Below, in pieces: positions 14,250 to 22,662 of a DNA stretch of 31,284 nt (its first letter is position 1; each line of letters opens with the position of its first letter). The notes under the pieces are model-generated. The model was given only the letters and a program-made list of their open reading frames with translations. It searched no databases and was not told where the DNA came from. The position numbers and the translations under genes were made by a program. The DNA is taken from assembly GCA_964420325.1 (NCBI GenBank), contig CAYQSU010000040.1, positions 1 to 31,284 on the forward strand, read 5' to 3'. Origin of the DNA: CAYQSU01 sp964420325 (GTDB lineage Bacteria > Pseudomonadota > Alphaproteobacteria > Rhodospirillales > Defluviicoccaceae).

Positions 14250-15247
14250 AGGCGGACGCGGTCGGTCCGGCCGTCCGCATGGATGAGCCAGGCGACCGCG
14301 TCGCCGATCCGCCCGCGCAGCGGGGGCAGCGTCCGGGGCGGCATCACGCACAACGCCGTCGACAGCGCATCGGCCGTCGTCGCCCGATCGGCGATCACGC
14401 TTGCCGCCGCAAGATATCCCGCGCTCAGGCCGGTCGCCGGCGAGAACAGGTGGTGATGCCGGCCCTCGCGGTCGAAGCGGGTGCCGAGCCCGGACGACGT
14501 CGCCAGCGCGCGGTCGGAGAGCGGCACCGTGGCGACGGCAACGTCGGCGTGCCGCGGGTCGGCGATCGCCGCCCGCCACGGCGATCCGTCGCCGCGCCGT
14601 CCGACACCCCGGAGCTCGCCGAGGTTGACCAGCACCCGGGCAAAGCCGCGATCGCGCAGGAGGTCCGCGACGCGGTCGGTGATGTAGCCCTGGGCGATGC
14701 CGTTGAGGGTGACGGCCATTCCCGGCGCCAGCGAGATGGCTCCAGGCTCGATCCCGAGGCGGCGGAAGTCGACGCGCGACCTTGCCTCGGCGACCGCGGC
14801 CGAGGGCGGGCCGTCGCGGTCGTCGGGGAAGGTCGCGAAGTGCCGGGCATGGAGCCGCCACAGCGGCTGGACGGTGACGTCGAACGCGCCCTCCGTCCAT
14901 TCGCTCCAGCGGCGGGCCTCGCCGAGCAGCCGGACCATGTCGAGCGACGGGCGCTCGAGCCGGCCGTCGCGGTTGAGCCGGCTCAGCGCCGAATCCGCCC
15001 TGTAGAGGCTGAACTCGCCTTCGAGGCGCTCGATCTCGGCAACCGCCCCGGCCACGGCGACGGCTGCCTCGTCGCGGTCCTGGCAATAGAGAACGATCTC
15101 GGCGTCGGCGCCGAGCGCCGTCCCTCGCCAGCGGAAGCGTCGCGCCGTGGCGGTCTTCGCCGCACCGGCCCGGAGCGCGACCGGTGTCGCGGCGAGGATG
15201 CCGAGCAGGCGCCGACGCGACGGCCGCAACAGAGGGCGTTCGCTCAC
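14246..15247 (-). CDS. nirX: NirX, ApbE-family FMN transferase
   Basis: This 333-residue periplasmic flavin transferase attaches FMN covalently to threonine in SGAT-type motifs, using FAD. A twin-arginine signal is visible near the N-terminus (SRRRLLGIL at residues about 10-18). Family features follow: RGTALGADAEIVLY, EFSLYRADSALSRLN, LNGIAQGYITDRVADLL, LVNLGELRGVG, and the C-terminal TTADALSTALCV. GTG 15247 is chosen because GGAGGAGG lies six bases upstream, overlapping the end of nirI; a longer GTG start at 15274 would run inside nirI. NirX sits beside nirI as in Paracoccus, and its target is probably Thr161 of NirI. A NosX role for a NosR elsewhere is also possible. Confidence 0.9.
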   Translation of the reverse strand: MSERPLLRPSRRRLLGILAATPVALRAGAAKTATARRFRWRGTALGADAEIVLYCQDRDEAAVAVAGAVAEIERLEGEFSLYRADSALSRLNRDGRLERPSLDMVRLLGEARRWSEWTEGAFDVTVQPLWRLHARHFATFPDDRDGPPSAAVAEARSRVDFRRLGIEPGAISLAPGMAVTLNGIAQGYITDRVADLLRDRGFARVLVNLGELRGVGRRGDGSPWRAAIADPRHADVAVATVPLSDRALATSSGLGTRFDREGRHHHLFSPATGLSAGYLAAASVIADRATTADALSTALCVMPPRTLPPLRGRIGDAVAWLIHADGRTDRVRL

Positions 15248-15248
15248 C

Positions 15249-17381
15249 TCAAGCCTCCTCCGCCAGGTCCGCACCGCCGCCCGACAAAGCGAGCCGGCGT
15301 TCCCGCCGCTTCCGCCGCTGCGCCAGAGGCGGACACACGAACGCGTCGTAGTAGAGCGTCTGGCACTGCAGGCAGTGGATGCACTCGTTGGGATTGATGG
15401 TGCCGATCGGGTGGATCGCCTGCACCGGGCATCGCTGGGCGCAGATCTGGCACTCGCGGCCGCACTGCGGCCGGCGCTTCAGCCACTCGAACATGCGCAG
15501 CCGCGCAGGAATGGCGAGCGCCGCGCCGAGCGGACAGAGGTAGCGGCAGAAGAAGCGCTCGATGAAGAGCCCGGCGGCGAGCAGGGCCACGGCATAGGTG
15601 ACGAACGGCCACTCGCGCATGAACGCGAGCGAGATCGCCGTCTTGAAGGGCTCGATCTCGGCGCCCTTGAAGGCGAGGGTGGTCGAGTGCAGGGACACGG
15701 CGAACAGGCCGAGGAAGATGACGTACTTCATCGGCCACAGCCGCTCGTGGACGAGGAACGGCACCTCGATCTGCGGCACCTTCAGCCGGCGGGCGCCCTC
15801 GTTGAGGAGCTCCTGCAGGGCGCCGAACGGACAGAGCCAGCCGCAGAACACGCCGCGGCCCCAGAACAGCATGGTCACCGCGACGTAGCTCCAGAGGACG
15901 AAGATGAGCGGATCGAGCAGGAAGAACTCCCAGCGGAACTCGCCCATCAGCGAATGCACGAAGGTGATGACGTTGACCACCGAGAGCTGGGCGCCGGCGT
16001 ACCAGCCGATCCAGACCAGCGTCACCAGAAGAAACGCGTGACGGATGGACCAGTAGGCCCGGGGATGACTGGAAAGCCTGTCCTGCAGGAACAGAACCAC
16101 CGTGAGGGTGACCAGGACCGCCGAGATGATCGCCGTGCTGCCCCATCGTTCCCGCCAGTAGGCGAGCCAGAGCGGGGCGTCGGCCGCCGCCGTCTCCGCG
16201 GTCTCCGCGGGCGAGGGCTCCACGCGGTAGCGATCGGGCAACCGGTATTCGACGGAGACGACGCCCTTGAGCGGCCGGCCGTCGACGCTCGCCCGCTCGA
16301 CCATGAGGTCGAGCCGCCACGGTTTCAGCGCATCGAAGCCCGAGTCGGCGCGAACGACGAACCGGCCGATCTCGCGGAACTCCGGCGCGCCCGCGGCACG
16401 AACATGCTCGACGTTCTCGTAGCCGTCCGAGGTCAGCGCGATCGTCCTCTCCTCCTGGACGATCTGCACCCGGTCGAACCGGCCGCTTCGCACGTAGCCG
16501 GTGCCTTTGAAGGAATAGAGGCCGGTCGCGGCGATCAGTACGGCATGGTCGTCGATGCCAATGGCGGCGGAGAGCCGGTTGAACGCCGCCTTGCCGAGGA
16601 GGTTTTGACCGATCCGCGGTGGCGACAGCAGCGTGAGATGGAGTTCCACGAAGCGGGCCTGCGGATCGGGGGCGGAGAGCTCGGCCGGGCTCGTCCCGAG
16701 TCGGCCCACGAGCTCGCCAAAGCGAACATCCCGGCGGACGACGGAGCCGTCGGCGACGAGCTCGCTCCATCCGGCCGGGGCATACGATTCACGATCGATT
16801 CGGCCGGTCGTGGCGGCCGTGGCGCCAAGCAGGTTGCGGGAGCGGGCGATGACGCGGCCGGCGCGCAGGATCGCATCCCGGATCACGGCGCTGCTCACCG
16901 TCGCCCCGGAGATGGTGTCGGGGAGCCGCCGTCGCTTCGCCTCCGTCTCCTCGGCGAGACCGCTCCGGAGATCGAAGCCGGCGAAGGCGGCGACGTAGTC
17001 GGACAGCATCCTGTCCGAGACGCCGATGACCAGGATCGGCTCCTCGTGGCGCCGGAGCAGGGCGCCGGTGATGATGCCGTTCAGGTCGACGGCGGCGAGA
17101 ATGTCGACCGGCTTCCCGGAGTAGCCGACGGAGCCGACGGTCTCCGCGGTCGAGAAGGCGTATCCGGCAAGGCGTCCCTCACGGTACACCGGTGCCGCCG
17201 ACGGCCTGCCCTCGAAGGAGCCGGCGCCGTCGGCTCCGGGAAAGATCGCCTGCAGCGCGTCATCCGGGATCGTCTCCAGCGCCCTGGCCATCCCTCCGCT
17301 CGTCGCTGCCAGGATGGCGGCCGCCAGGAGCGAGGCGGCTGCAAGCGAGACCCGGGCGAGGGGAGGACGGCGAGCGGACAT
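15249..17381 (-). CDS. nirI: NirI, NosR/NirI-family membrane flavo-iron-sulfur protein
   Basis: This 710-residue protein is needed for nirS expression or activity in Paracoccus. Residues 1-33 are a signal peptide. A periplasmic FMN-binding domain follows with the flavin-attachment motif DTISGATV (Thr161). A second periplasmic region leads to about six membrane helices, including two CX3CP motifs (FCGWLCPFG, FCRYLCPLG). The C-terminus is a ferredoxin-like two-cluster domain (CGRECQICAQRCP, CIHCLQCQ). ATG 17381 fits an FNR-type promoter whose start would lie near 17424; the longer GTG 17423 start would leave no leader. Position divergent from nirS, with no nosZ nearby, favours NirI over NosR. 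It may pass quinol electrons toward the periplasm. Confidence 0.9.
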   Translation of the reverse strand: MSARRPPLARVSLAAASLLAAAILAATSGGMARALETIPDDALQAIFPGADGAGSFEGRPSAAPVYREGRLAGYAFSTAETVGSVGYSGKPVDILAAVDLNGIITGALLRRHEEPILVIGVSDRMLSDYVAAFAGFDLRSGLAEETEAKRRRLPDTISGATVSSAVIRDAILRAGRVIARSRNLLGATAATTGRIDRESYAPAGWSELVADGSVVRRDVRFGELVGRLGTSPAELSAPDPQARFVELHLTLLSPPRIGQNLLGKAAFNRLSAAIGIDDHAVLIAATGLYSFKGTGYVRSGRFDRVQIVQEERTIALTSDGYENVEHVRAAGAPEFREIGRFVVRADSGFDALKPWRLDLMVERASVDGRPLKGVVSVEYRLPDRYRVEPSPAETAETAAADAPLWLAYWRERWGSTAIISAVLVTLTVVLFLQDRLSSHPRAYWSIRHAFLLVTLVWIGWYAGAQLSVVNVITFVHSLMGEFRWEFFLLDPLIFVLWSYVAVTMLFWGRGVFCGWLCPFGALQELLNEGARRLKVPQIEVPFLVHERLWPMKYVIFLGLFAVSLHSTTLAFKGAEIEPFKTAISLAFMREWPFVTYAVALLAAGLFIERFFCRYLCPLGAALAIPARLRMFEWLKRRPQCGRECQICAQRCPVQAIHPIGTINPNECIHCLQCQTLYYDAFVCPPLAQRRKRRERRLALSGGGADLAEEA

Positions 17382-17458
17382 GCGATCCGGTCTCTTTGTT
17401 GAGCTTTCCGGGCGGGAACGCACGGGCTCGGATTACCGGAGAGCGCTCCGCCGGTTCC

Positions 17459-17472
17459 TTGACGCTCGTTAA
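17459..17472 (-). promoter_or_regulatory. FNR/NNR-type operator of nirIX
   Basis: On the plus strand it reads TTGACGCTCGTTAA, one base off the perfect palindrome (GTTAA for GTCAA). Read toward nirI, a TAATCC -10-like hexamer (17435 to 17430) lies at the expected distance, giving a start near 17424 and a leader of about 43 nt to ATG 17381. Confidence 0.78.
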
Positions 17473-17506
17473 GCTTCGTCGAAAACCCTAGAGAGATTGT
17501 CACAAC

Positions 17507-17520
17507 TTGACCAATGTTAA
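17507..17520 (+). promoter_or_regulatory. FNR/NNR-type operator of nirS
   Basis: TTGACCAATGTTAA is centred at 17513.5 with one mismatch in the right half. A TACACC -10-like element at 17544-17549 predicts a start near 17555, followed by the AAGGAGGGG ribosome-binding site at 17572-17580. It is 48 bp from the nirI box, so each divergent promoter has its own site. Confidence 0.82.
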
Positions 17521-17584
17521 GGCGCTCGCCCGCGCGCACGGCCTACACCGGTCGCTGCAATTGCTTTCCTCAAGGAGGGGTCTG

Positions 17585-19339
17585 ATGAGTCGTACCACGC
17601 TGACCGCGGTTCTGTCCGCGGCACTGACACTGGGGGCGCTCTCGGCGCTGACTCAGGACAAGCCGAGTCCGGCCGACATCAAGAAGCACGAGACGACGCC
17701 CGGCGAGCAATACCAACCGGCGCTCGACGTGCTCAAGGAGCAGCAGCTCGAGGCGCCGGGCGCCAAGCCCGGCGTGCCGACGATGACGGCCGACGAGTTC
17801 CAGCGCGCGGGGCAGGTCTACTTCGAGCGCTGCGCCGGATGCCATGGCGTGCTGCGCAAGGGTGCGACCGGCAAGGCACTGACGCCGGACATCACCCGCG
17901 AGCGGGGCTACGACTATCTCAAGGACTTCATCAACTACGGCTCGCCGGCCGGCATGCCGAACTGGGGCACCTCCGGCGACATGGTCGAGACCGACGTGTC
18001 GCTAATGGCGAAGTACCTCCTCAACGATCCGCCGCAGCCGCCGGAGTTCGGCCTCAAGGAGATGAAGGCGACTTGGAATGTCTTCGTTCCGGTCGACAAG
18101 CGCCCGACCAAGCAGATGAACAAGCTCGAGCTCGACAACCTGTTCTCGGTGACGCTCCGGGACACCGGCGAGGTCGCACTCATCGACGGCGCCTCGAAGA
18201 AGATCGTCACCACGCTGACCACCGGCTACGCGGTCCACATCTCCCGGATCTCGGCCTCCGGACGCTACGTGCTCACCATCGGCCGCGATGCCAAGCTCGA
18301 TCTGATCGACCTGTGGATGGATCCGCCGCAGATCGTCGCCGAGATCAAGGTTGGTCTCGAGGCGCGGTCCGTCGAGACCTCCAAGATGAAGGGCTGGGAG
18401 GACAAGTACGCCATCGCCGGCTCCTACTGGCCGCCCCAGTATGTGATCATGCACGGTGACACGCTGGAGCCGATCAAGGTCGTCTCGACGCGCGGCATGA
18501 CCGTCGCGAGGCTGCCCGAGGATACCCAGGAGTACCATCCCGAGCCGCGGGTGGCGTCGATCGTCGCCTCCCACTACCACCCCGAGTTCGTGGTCAACGT
18601 CAAGGAGACCGGCAAGATCCTGCTGGTCAACTATTCGGATCTGCAGAACCTGAAGGTGACCGAGATCGACGCCGAGCGCTTCCTGCACGACGGCGGCTTC
18701 GACTCGACGGGACGCTACTTCCTGGTCGCCGCCAACGCCCGCGACACGGTGGCGGTGGTCGATACCAAGGACGGCAAGCTGACTGCGCTGGTCGAGACGG
18801 GAAAGACGCCGCATCCCGGCCGCGGCGCCAACTTCGTGCATCCCGAGTTCGGGCCGGTGTGGGCGACGAGCCACCTCGGCGACGAATCGGTCGCCCTCAT
18901 CGGCACCGACCCCGAGAAGCATCCGGACAACGCGTGGAAGGTGGTGCAGAGCCTCGAGGGCCAGGGTGGCGGCTCGCTGTTCATCAAGACCCATCCCAAG
19001 TCGAAGCACCTCTACGTCGACACGCCGCTCCATCCGGAGGCCGAGATCGCGTCGTCGGTGGCGGTGTTCGACCTCAGCGACCTGAGCAAGCCGTACACGG
19101 TGCTGCCGATCGGCGAGTGGTCGGGGATCGCCGAGGGCGTGCGCCGCGTCGTGCAGCCGGAGTTCAACAAGGCCGGCGACGAGGTCTGGTTCTCGGTGTG
19201 GAACGCCAAGAACCAGGAGTCGGCGATCGTCGTCGTCGATGACAAGACCCTGCAGAAGAAGGCGGTGATCCGCGACAAGCGCTTGGTGACGCCGACCGGC
19301 AAGTTCAACGTTTACAACACGCGGAACGACGTCTACTGA
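17585..19339 (+). CDS. nirS: Cytochrome cd1 nitrite reductase
   Basis: This 584-residue periplasmic enzyme reduces nitrite to nitric oxide. It has a signal peptide (about 1-23), a cytochrome c domain with CAGCH (Cys83, Cys86, His87) and a probable Met ligand in PAGMPNWG (Met124). An eight-bladed propeller follows that binds heme d1, with the heme d1-pocket histidines in YAVHISRISASGRYV, SHYHPEF and KTHPKSKH. Length and motif order match the family without gaps. AAGGAGGGG lies five bases before the ATG, a strong translation signal suited to an abundant enzyme. Transcription is expected from the FNR-type box at 17507. The following hairpin may reduce read-through into the biosynthetic genes. 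Confidence 0.97.
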   Translation: MSRTTLTAVLSAALTLGALSALTQDKPSPADIKKHETTPGEQYQPALDVLKEQQLEAPGAKPGVPTMTADEFQRAGQVYFERCAGCHGVLRKGATGKALTPDITRERGYDYLKDFINYGSPAGMPNWGTSGDMVETDVSLMAKYLLNDPPQPPEFGLKEMKATWNVFVPVDKRPTKQMNKLELDNLFSVTLRDTGEVALIDGASKKIVTTLTTGYAVHISRISASGRYVLTIGRDAKLDLIDLWMDPPQIVAEIKVGLEARSVETSKMKGWEDKYAIAGSYWPPQYVIMHGDTLEPIKVVSTRGMTVARLPEDTQEYHPEPRVASIVASHYHPEFVVNVKETGKILLVNYSDLQNLKVTEIDAERFLHDGGFDSTGRYFLVAANARDTVAVVDTKDGKLTALVETGKTPHPGRGANFVHPEFGPVWATSHLGDESVALIGTDPEKHPDNAWKVVQSLEGQGGGSLFIKTHPKSKHLYVDTPLHPEAEIASSVAVFDLSDLSKPYTVLPIGEWSGIAEGVRRVVQPEFNKAGDEVWFSVWNAKNQESAIVVVDDKTLQKKAVIRDKRLVTPTGKFNVYNTRNDVY

Positions 19340-19360
19340 GCAGCGACTGGACCGTTCGGC

Positions 19361-19389
19361 GGACCGCAGCGCACCCCGCGCTGCGATCC
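19361..19389 (+). terminator. Hairpin between nirS and nirE, possible attenuator
   Basis: An inverted repeat with arms CGCAGCGC (19365-19372) and GCGCTGCG (19378-19385), a 5-nt loop, and three more outer pairs after one mismatch starts 22 bp after the nirS stop. There is no U-tract, so it may be a weak terminator or mRNA 3' stabiliser that leaves nirS mRNA more abundant than nirE onward. Confidence 0.5.
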
Positions 19390-19420
19390 GACCAGCCCTG
19401 AAGATCCGGGATGCGAGGAG

Positions 19421-20212
19421 ATGGCGAACAAGGGAGTGGTTTATCTGGTGGGCGCCGGACCGGGTGACCCGGAGCTTCTTACTCTCAAGGCGCGCCGCCT
19501 CCTCGGAGAAGCCGATGTGATCGTCTACGACCGTCTTGTTTCCGACGAGATCATGGCGCTGGTGCCCAAGGGCACGCCCAGGATCAGCGTCGGCAAGCAG
19601 CCGAAATGCCACCCGATCCCGCAAGACGAGATCAATGGCCTGCTCGTGCGCCTGGCGCGCGAGGGGCGCACCGTCGTCCGGCTCAAGGGCGGGGATCCCT
19701 TTCTGTTCGGCCGCGGCAGCGAGGAAGCCGCCCACGTCCACGCCAGCGGCATCGCCTACGAGGTGGTGCCCGGCGTCACCTCCGCCTCCGGGTGCGCGGC
19801 GGCCGTCGGGCTGCCGCTCACCCACCGCGGGCTCGCCAGCGGCGTCCGCTTCGTCACCGGCCACTGCCGCAACGACGTCGACCTCGACCTCGACTGGCGG
19901 GGCCTTGCCGACCCCGACACGACGCTCGTCGTCTACATGGGGATGGCCAACCTGCCGCAGATCGCGATCCGGCTGATCGCCCACGGCCTTGCGGAGACGA
20001 CGCCGGCGGCGGCGATCGCCAACGGCACTCGTCCCAACCAGCGCCACCTCATCACCACCCTGGGCGAGATCGCCGACGTCGCCACCGATGCCGGCTTTGA
20101 CGGCCCGGTGCTGTTCATCATCGGCCGGGTGGTCGAGATGGCCTCGGCGCTCGGCATTTCGTCGTCCCGGCGAGACCGCGCGGGCGGGCAGGATGAGGTG
20201 CGCATTGCGTAA
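19421..20212 (+). CDS. nirE: Uroporphyrinogen-III C-methyltransferase, heme d1 pathway
   Basis: This 263-residue cytoplasmic enzyme uses two S-adenosylmethionine to turn uroporphyrinogen III into precorrin-2. Family motifs are complete: YLVGAGPGDPELLTLKA at the N-terminus, YDRLVS, VRLKGGDPFLFGRGSEE, VVPGVTSASG, the GLPLTHRG segment, and VVYMGMANL. There is no CysG-type dehydrogenase or chelatase domain, so it is a stand-alone methyltransferase, as NirE is. GCGAGGAG before ATG 19421 supports the start. It is the first gene after the nirS hairpin and overlaps nirC by 20 bp. Context in a nirSECF order favours NirE over CobA. Confidence 0.95.
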   Translation: MANKGVVYLVGAGPGDPELLTLKARRLLGEADVIVYDRLVSDEIMALVPKGTPRISVGKQPKCHPIPQDEINGLLVRLAREGRTVVRLKGGDPFLFGRGSEEAAHVHASGIAYEVVPGVTSASGCAAAVGLPLTHRGLASGVRFVTGHCRNDVDLDLDWRGLADPDTTLVVYMGMANLPQIAIRLIAHGLAETTPAAAIANGTRPNQRHLITTLGEIADVATDAGFDGPVLFIIGRVVEMASALGISSSRRDRAGGQDEVRIA

Positions 20213-20522
20213 GGCCTGCGTCGCCGGCGTCGCCGTTGTCGTGTCCTCCACTGCCCTCGCAGACCCCATCCCCGAGAGCCGGCGCGTTGCCCTCGACCAT
20301 CTGCTGCGCCACGACTGTGGGTCGTGCCACGGGCTCACGATGAAGGGAGGGCTCGGCCCGCCGCTGCTGCCGTCGAGCCTCGAGGAGCGATTGGAAGAGG
20401 ATCTGGTGGCGATCATCCTCGACGGCGTGCCGGGAACGCCGATGCCGCCCTGGCGCTCGGAGTTGGCGCCGGACGAGGCGGCCTGGCTCGTTCGAAGGCT
20501 GAAGGAGGGCGGAGCGCCGTGA
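20193..20522 (+). CDS. nirC: NirC, small periplasmic cytochrome c
   Basis: This 109-residue monoheme cytochrome c has a signal peptide (about 1-23, ending ALA), one heme site CGSCH (Cys42, Cys45, His46), and a probable sixth ligand in GTPMPPW (Met84). NirC proteins donate electrons to NirS in some species and are linked to heme d1 maturation. ATG 20193 gives a normal signal peptide but overlaps nirE by 20 bp; TTG 20205 is an alternative start that shortens the signal slightly. The stop overlaps the nirF start as GTGA, so translation is probably coupled. Size and position between nirE and nirF match Paracoccus. Confidence 0.92.
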   Translation: MRCALRKACVAGVAVVVSSTALADPIPESRRVALDHLLRHDCGSCHGLTMKGGLGPPLLPSSLEERLEEDLVAIILDGVPGTPMPPWRSELAPDEAAWLVRRLKEGGAP

Positions 20523-21712
20523 GGGTGGGGGCGGGTGCCGCGGTTCTGTTGGCCCTCGTAATGGCTCTCGCGCCACTGCCCGCGGCCGCCGGCTCTGAGG
20601 CGGCCCTGCGCGGAACCGGCGATCTCGGCATCGTCGTCGAGCGCGCCTCCGGCCGGGTGCAGATCATCGAGACGACGACGCGGACCCGGCTCGGCAGCGT
20701 GTCCGGCCTCGGCGACTTGAGCCACGCCTCGGCGGTGTTCTCGCGCGACGGTCGCCATGCCTTCGTCTTCGGCCGCGACGGCGGGCTCAGCAAGATCGAT
20801 CTCCTGGAGGCGAGGCTCGTCAAGCGCATCGTCCAGGCCGGCAACAGCATCGGCGGCGCCATCTCCCAGGACGGATCGCTGGTGGCGGTCTCCAACTACG
20901 ATCCGGGCGGCGTCAATGTCTTCGACTCGGGCACCCTCGAGCCCGTCGCCGAGATCCCCGCCGCCGGGGCCGACGGCTCCCGGTCCAAGGTCGTCGGGCT
21001 GGTCGACGCGCCGGGCCGGCGGCTCGTCTTCAGCCTCTATGATGCCGGCGAGATCTGGATCGCCGACCTCAGCCTGCCCCTCTCGCCCGGGATCACTCGC
21101 TTCCGGAACGTCGGCGCGCTCCCATACGACGCGCTCATCGCCGGCGACGGGCGGTACTACATCGCCGGCCTGTTCGGCGAGGACGGCCTGGCCCTCCTCG
21201 ATCTGTGGCATGCGGAGAAGGGGGTGACGCGCATTCTCGACGGCTACGGCCGCGGCGAGGAGCCGCTGCCGGTCTACAAGATGCCGCACCTCGAAGGCTG
21301 GGCCAAGGCCGGCGACCGGTTCTTCCTGCCGGCGGTCGGACGCCACGAGCTTCTCGTCGTCGACGGGCGCACCTGGGCCGAGACGGCGCGCATTGCGGTC
21401 CACGGCCAGCCGGTGTTCGCCGTCGCCCGACCGGACGGCCGGCAGGTCTGGGTCAACTTCGCGCATCCATTGAACGACGTCGTCCAGGTCATCGATACGA
21501 AGACGCTTCGTGTCGTTCACGCGCTTGCACCGGGCAAGGCGGTGATGCACCTCGAGTTCACGCCACGCGGCGAGCAGGTGTGGATCTCCGTGCGCGATGC
21601 CGACCGCGTCGACGTCTACGATACGGAGAGCTTCGAGCGCCTCGGGTCGCTTCCCGCCGAGAAGCCGAGCGGCATCTTTCTCGCTGCCCGCGCCCACCGC
21701 ATCGGTCTCTAG
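20519..21712 (+). CDS. nirF: NirF, heme d1 biosynthesis protein
   Basis: This 397-residue periplasmic beta-propeller protein resembles the d1 domain of NirS without the cytochrome c domain. A signal peptide (about 1-23) is followed by propeller-repeat sequence such as GDLGIVVERASGRVQII, FSRDGRHAFVFGRDG, AISQDGSLVAVSNYDPGG, YKMPHLEGWAKA and EFTPRGEQVWISVRDAD. NirF acts late in heme d1 synthesis, in steps that form the dihydro-d1 intermediate from the didecarboxysiroheme-derived precursor. GTG 20519 is the start, overlapping the nirC stop. A conserved-looking NSIGG segment and a histidine in LSHASAVFSRDG lie in the first blades. Assignment is strong by sequence and order. Confidence 0.94.
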   Translation: MRVGAGAAVLLALVMALAPLPAAAGSEAALRGTGDLGIVVERASGRVQIIETTTRTRLGSVSGLGDLSHASAVFSRDGRHAFVFGRDGGLSKIDLLEARLVKRIVQAGNSIGGAISQDGSLVAVSNYDPGGVNVFDSGTLEPVAEIPAAGADGSRSKVVGLVDAPGRRLVFSLYDAGEIWIADLSLPLSPGITRFRNVGALPYDALIAGDGRYYIAGLFGEDGLALLDLWHAEKGVTRILDGYGRGEEPLPVYKMPHLEGWAKAGDRFFLPAVGRHELLVVDGRTWAETARIAVHGQPVFAVARPDGRQVWVNFAHPLNDVVQVIDTKTLRVVHALAPGKAVMHLEFTPRGEQVWISVRDADRVDVYDTESFERLGSLPAEKPSGIFLAARAHRIGL

Positions 21713-21715
21713 GCG

Positions 21716-22171
21716 ATGGCCCGGCGGGACCTGGAGAGCCGTCTCGTCAACGACTTCCAGCGGGACTTCCCGTTGGAGCCCGAGCCGTTCCGGCGCATCG
21801 CCGAGCGTCTCGGCGCGACCGAGGCCGAGGTTCTGGACACCATCGCCGGGCTCGGCGGCCGGGGCGTGATCAGTCGGGTCGGCGCGGTGGTTCGCCCCCA
21901 CACCGTCGGCGCCAGCACGCTCGCGGCGCTCCACGTGCCCGAGGACCGTCTCGAGGCGGTCGCGACGGAGATAAGCGCCCGGCCGGAGGTCAGCCACAAC
22001 TACGAGCGCGAGCACGAGCTCAACCTCTGGTTCGTCGTCACCGCCGCCGACCGCGACAGGGTGGCGGCGGTGCTCGCGGACATCGAGCGTGCGACCGGCC
22101 TCGAGGTCATCGATCTTCCGCTCAGCGAGGCGTTCCACATCGATCTCGGGTTCGACCTGCGATGCCGGTGA
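21716..22171 (+). CDS. nirD: NirD, siroheme decarboxylase subunit (Lrp/AsnC-like)
   Basis: This 151-residue cytoplasmic protein has an AsnC/Lrp-like fold: an N-terminal helix-turn-helix-like part (LVNDFQRDFPLEP through GVISRVGAVVRP) and a C-terminal ferredoxin-like part with the VSHNYEREHELNLWFVV signature. Proteins of this kind (NirD/L/G/H, AhbA/B) remove two acetate carboxyls from siroheme to make 12,18-didecarboxysiroheme, and are not DNA-binding regulators. It starts 3 bp after nirF and overlaps the next gene by 10 bp. Size and order match NirD; within the group it pairs most closely with the gene at 22662 (both have the HNY-REH motif). Confidence 0.9.
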   Translation: MARRDLESRLVNDFQRDFPLEPEPFRRIAERLGATEAEVLDTIAGLGGRGVISRVGAVVRPHTVGASTLAALHVPEDRLEAVATEISARPEVSHNYEREHELNLWFVVTAADRDRVAAVLADIERATGLEVIDLPLSEAFHIDLGFDLRCR

Positions 22172-22662
22172 GCGCGATCGATCGCCGGCTGCTGGCCGCC
22201 ATCGAGGACGGCCTGCCGTTGACCTCGCGGCCCTACCGCGATATCGGTCTGAGGCTCGGGATCGAGGAGGACGAGGTCATCCGGCTGCTCCGCGAGCTCC
22301 TCGCCCGGGGCGTCGTCAGGCGCTTCGGACTCGTCGTCCGCCACCGCGCGCTCGGCTTCGTCGCCAACGCCATGGCGGTATGGGACGCGCCCGACACCCT
22401 GGTTGGCGAGGCGGCGGGGGCGGCCACCGCGTTTCCGTTCGTCACCCTCTGCTACCGCCGCGACCGGCGGCCGCCCCTGTGGCCCTACAATCTCTTCTGC
22501 ATGATCCACGGCCGCGACCGCGGAACTGTCGGTGCGCAGATCGCGCAGCTGAACCGGGAGACCCTGCTCGGCCGGTTCCCGCACGCCGTGCTGTTCAGCC
22601 GGCGCTGCTTCAAGCAGAGGGGGGCGCGCTACGGCGCCGACGACCGGCGGGAGATCGCCTGA
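22162..22662 (+). CDS. nirL: NirL, siroheme decarboxylase subunit (Lrp/AsnC-like)
   Basis: This 166-residue protein is of the second subtype in the decarboxylase set. It has an HTH-like N-terminus (LLAAIEDGLPLTSRPY, GVVRRFGLVVRHRALGF) and a C-terminal segment with FVTLCYRRDRRPPLWPYNLFCMIHG, the WPYNLF motif that distinguishes the L/H type from the D/G type. It is probably a structural or catalytic partner of NirD. ATG 22162 overlaps nirD by 10 bp, and the stop overlaps the next ATG in TGATG. In Paracoccus nirD and nirL are fused; here they are separate. Five cysteines, more than in nirD, are scattered without a clear metal motif. Confidence 0.88.
   Translation: MPVSAIDRRLLAAIEDGLPLTSRPYRDIGLRLGIEEDEVIRLLRELLARGVVRRFGLVVRHRALGFVANAMAVWDAPDTLVGEAAGAATAFPFVTLCYRRDRRPPLWPYNLFCMIHGRDRGTVGAQIAQLNRETLLGRFPHAVLFSRRCFKQRGARYGADDRREIA

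Noticed and set aside
15249..17381. Calling the NosR-family protein NosR (nitrous oxide reductase system)
   Set aside because: No nosZ, nosD, nosF, nosY or nosL is in the window, while position next to nirX and divergent from nirS matches Paracoccus nirI. NosR remains possible only if nos genes lie elsewhere and lack their own.
18002..22138. A very long open frame on the minus strand opposite nirS, nirE, nirC, nirF and nirD
   Set aside because: It is antisense to well-recognised genes, has low-complexity Arg/Asp/Glu/Ala-rich translation with no domain, and is expected from high GC at third codon positions.
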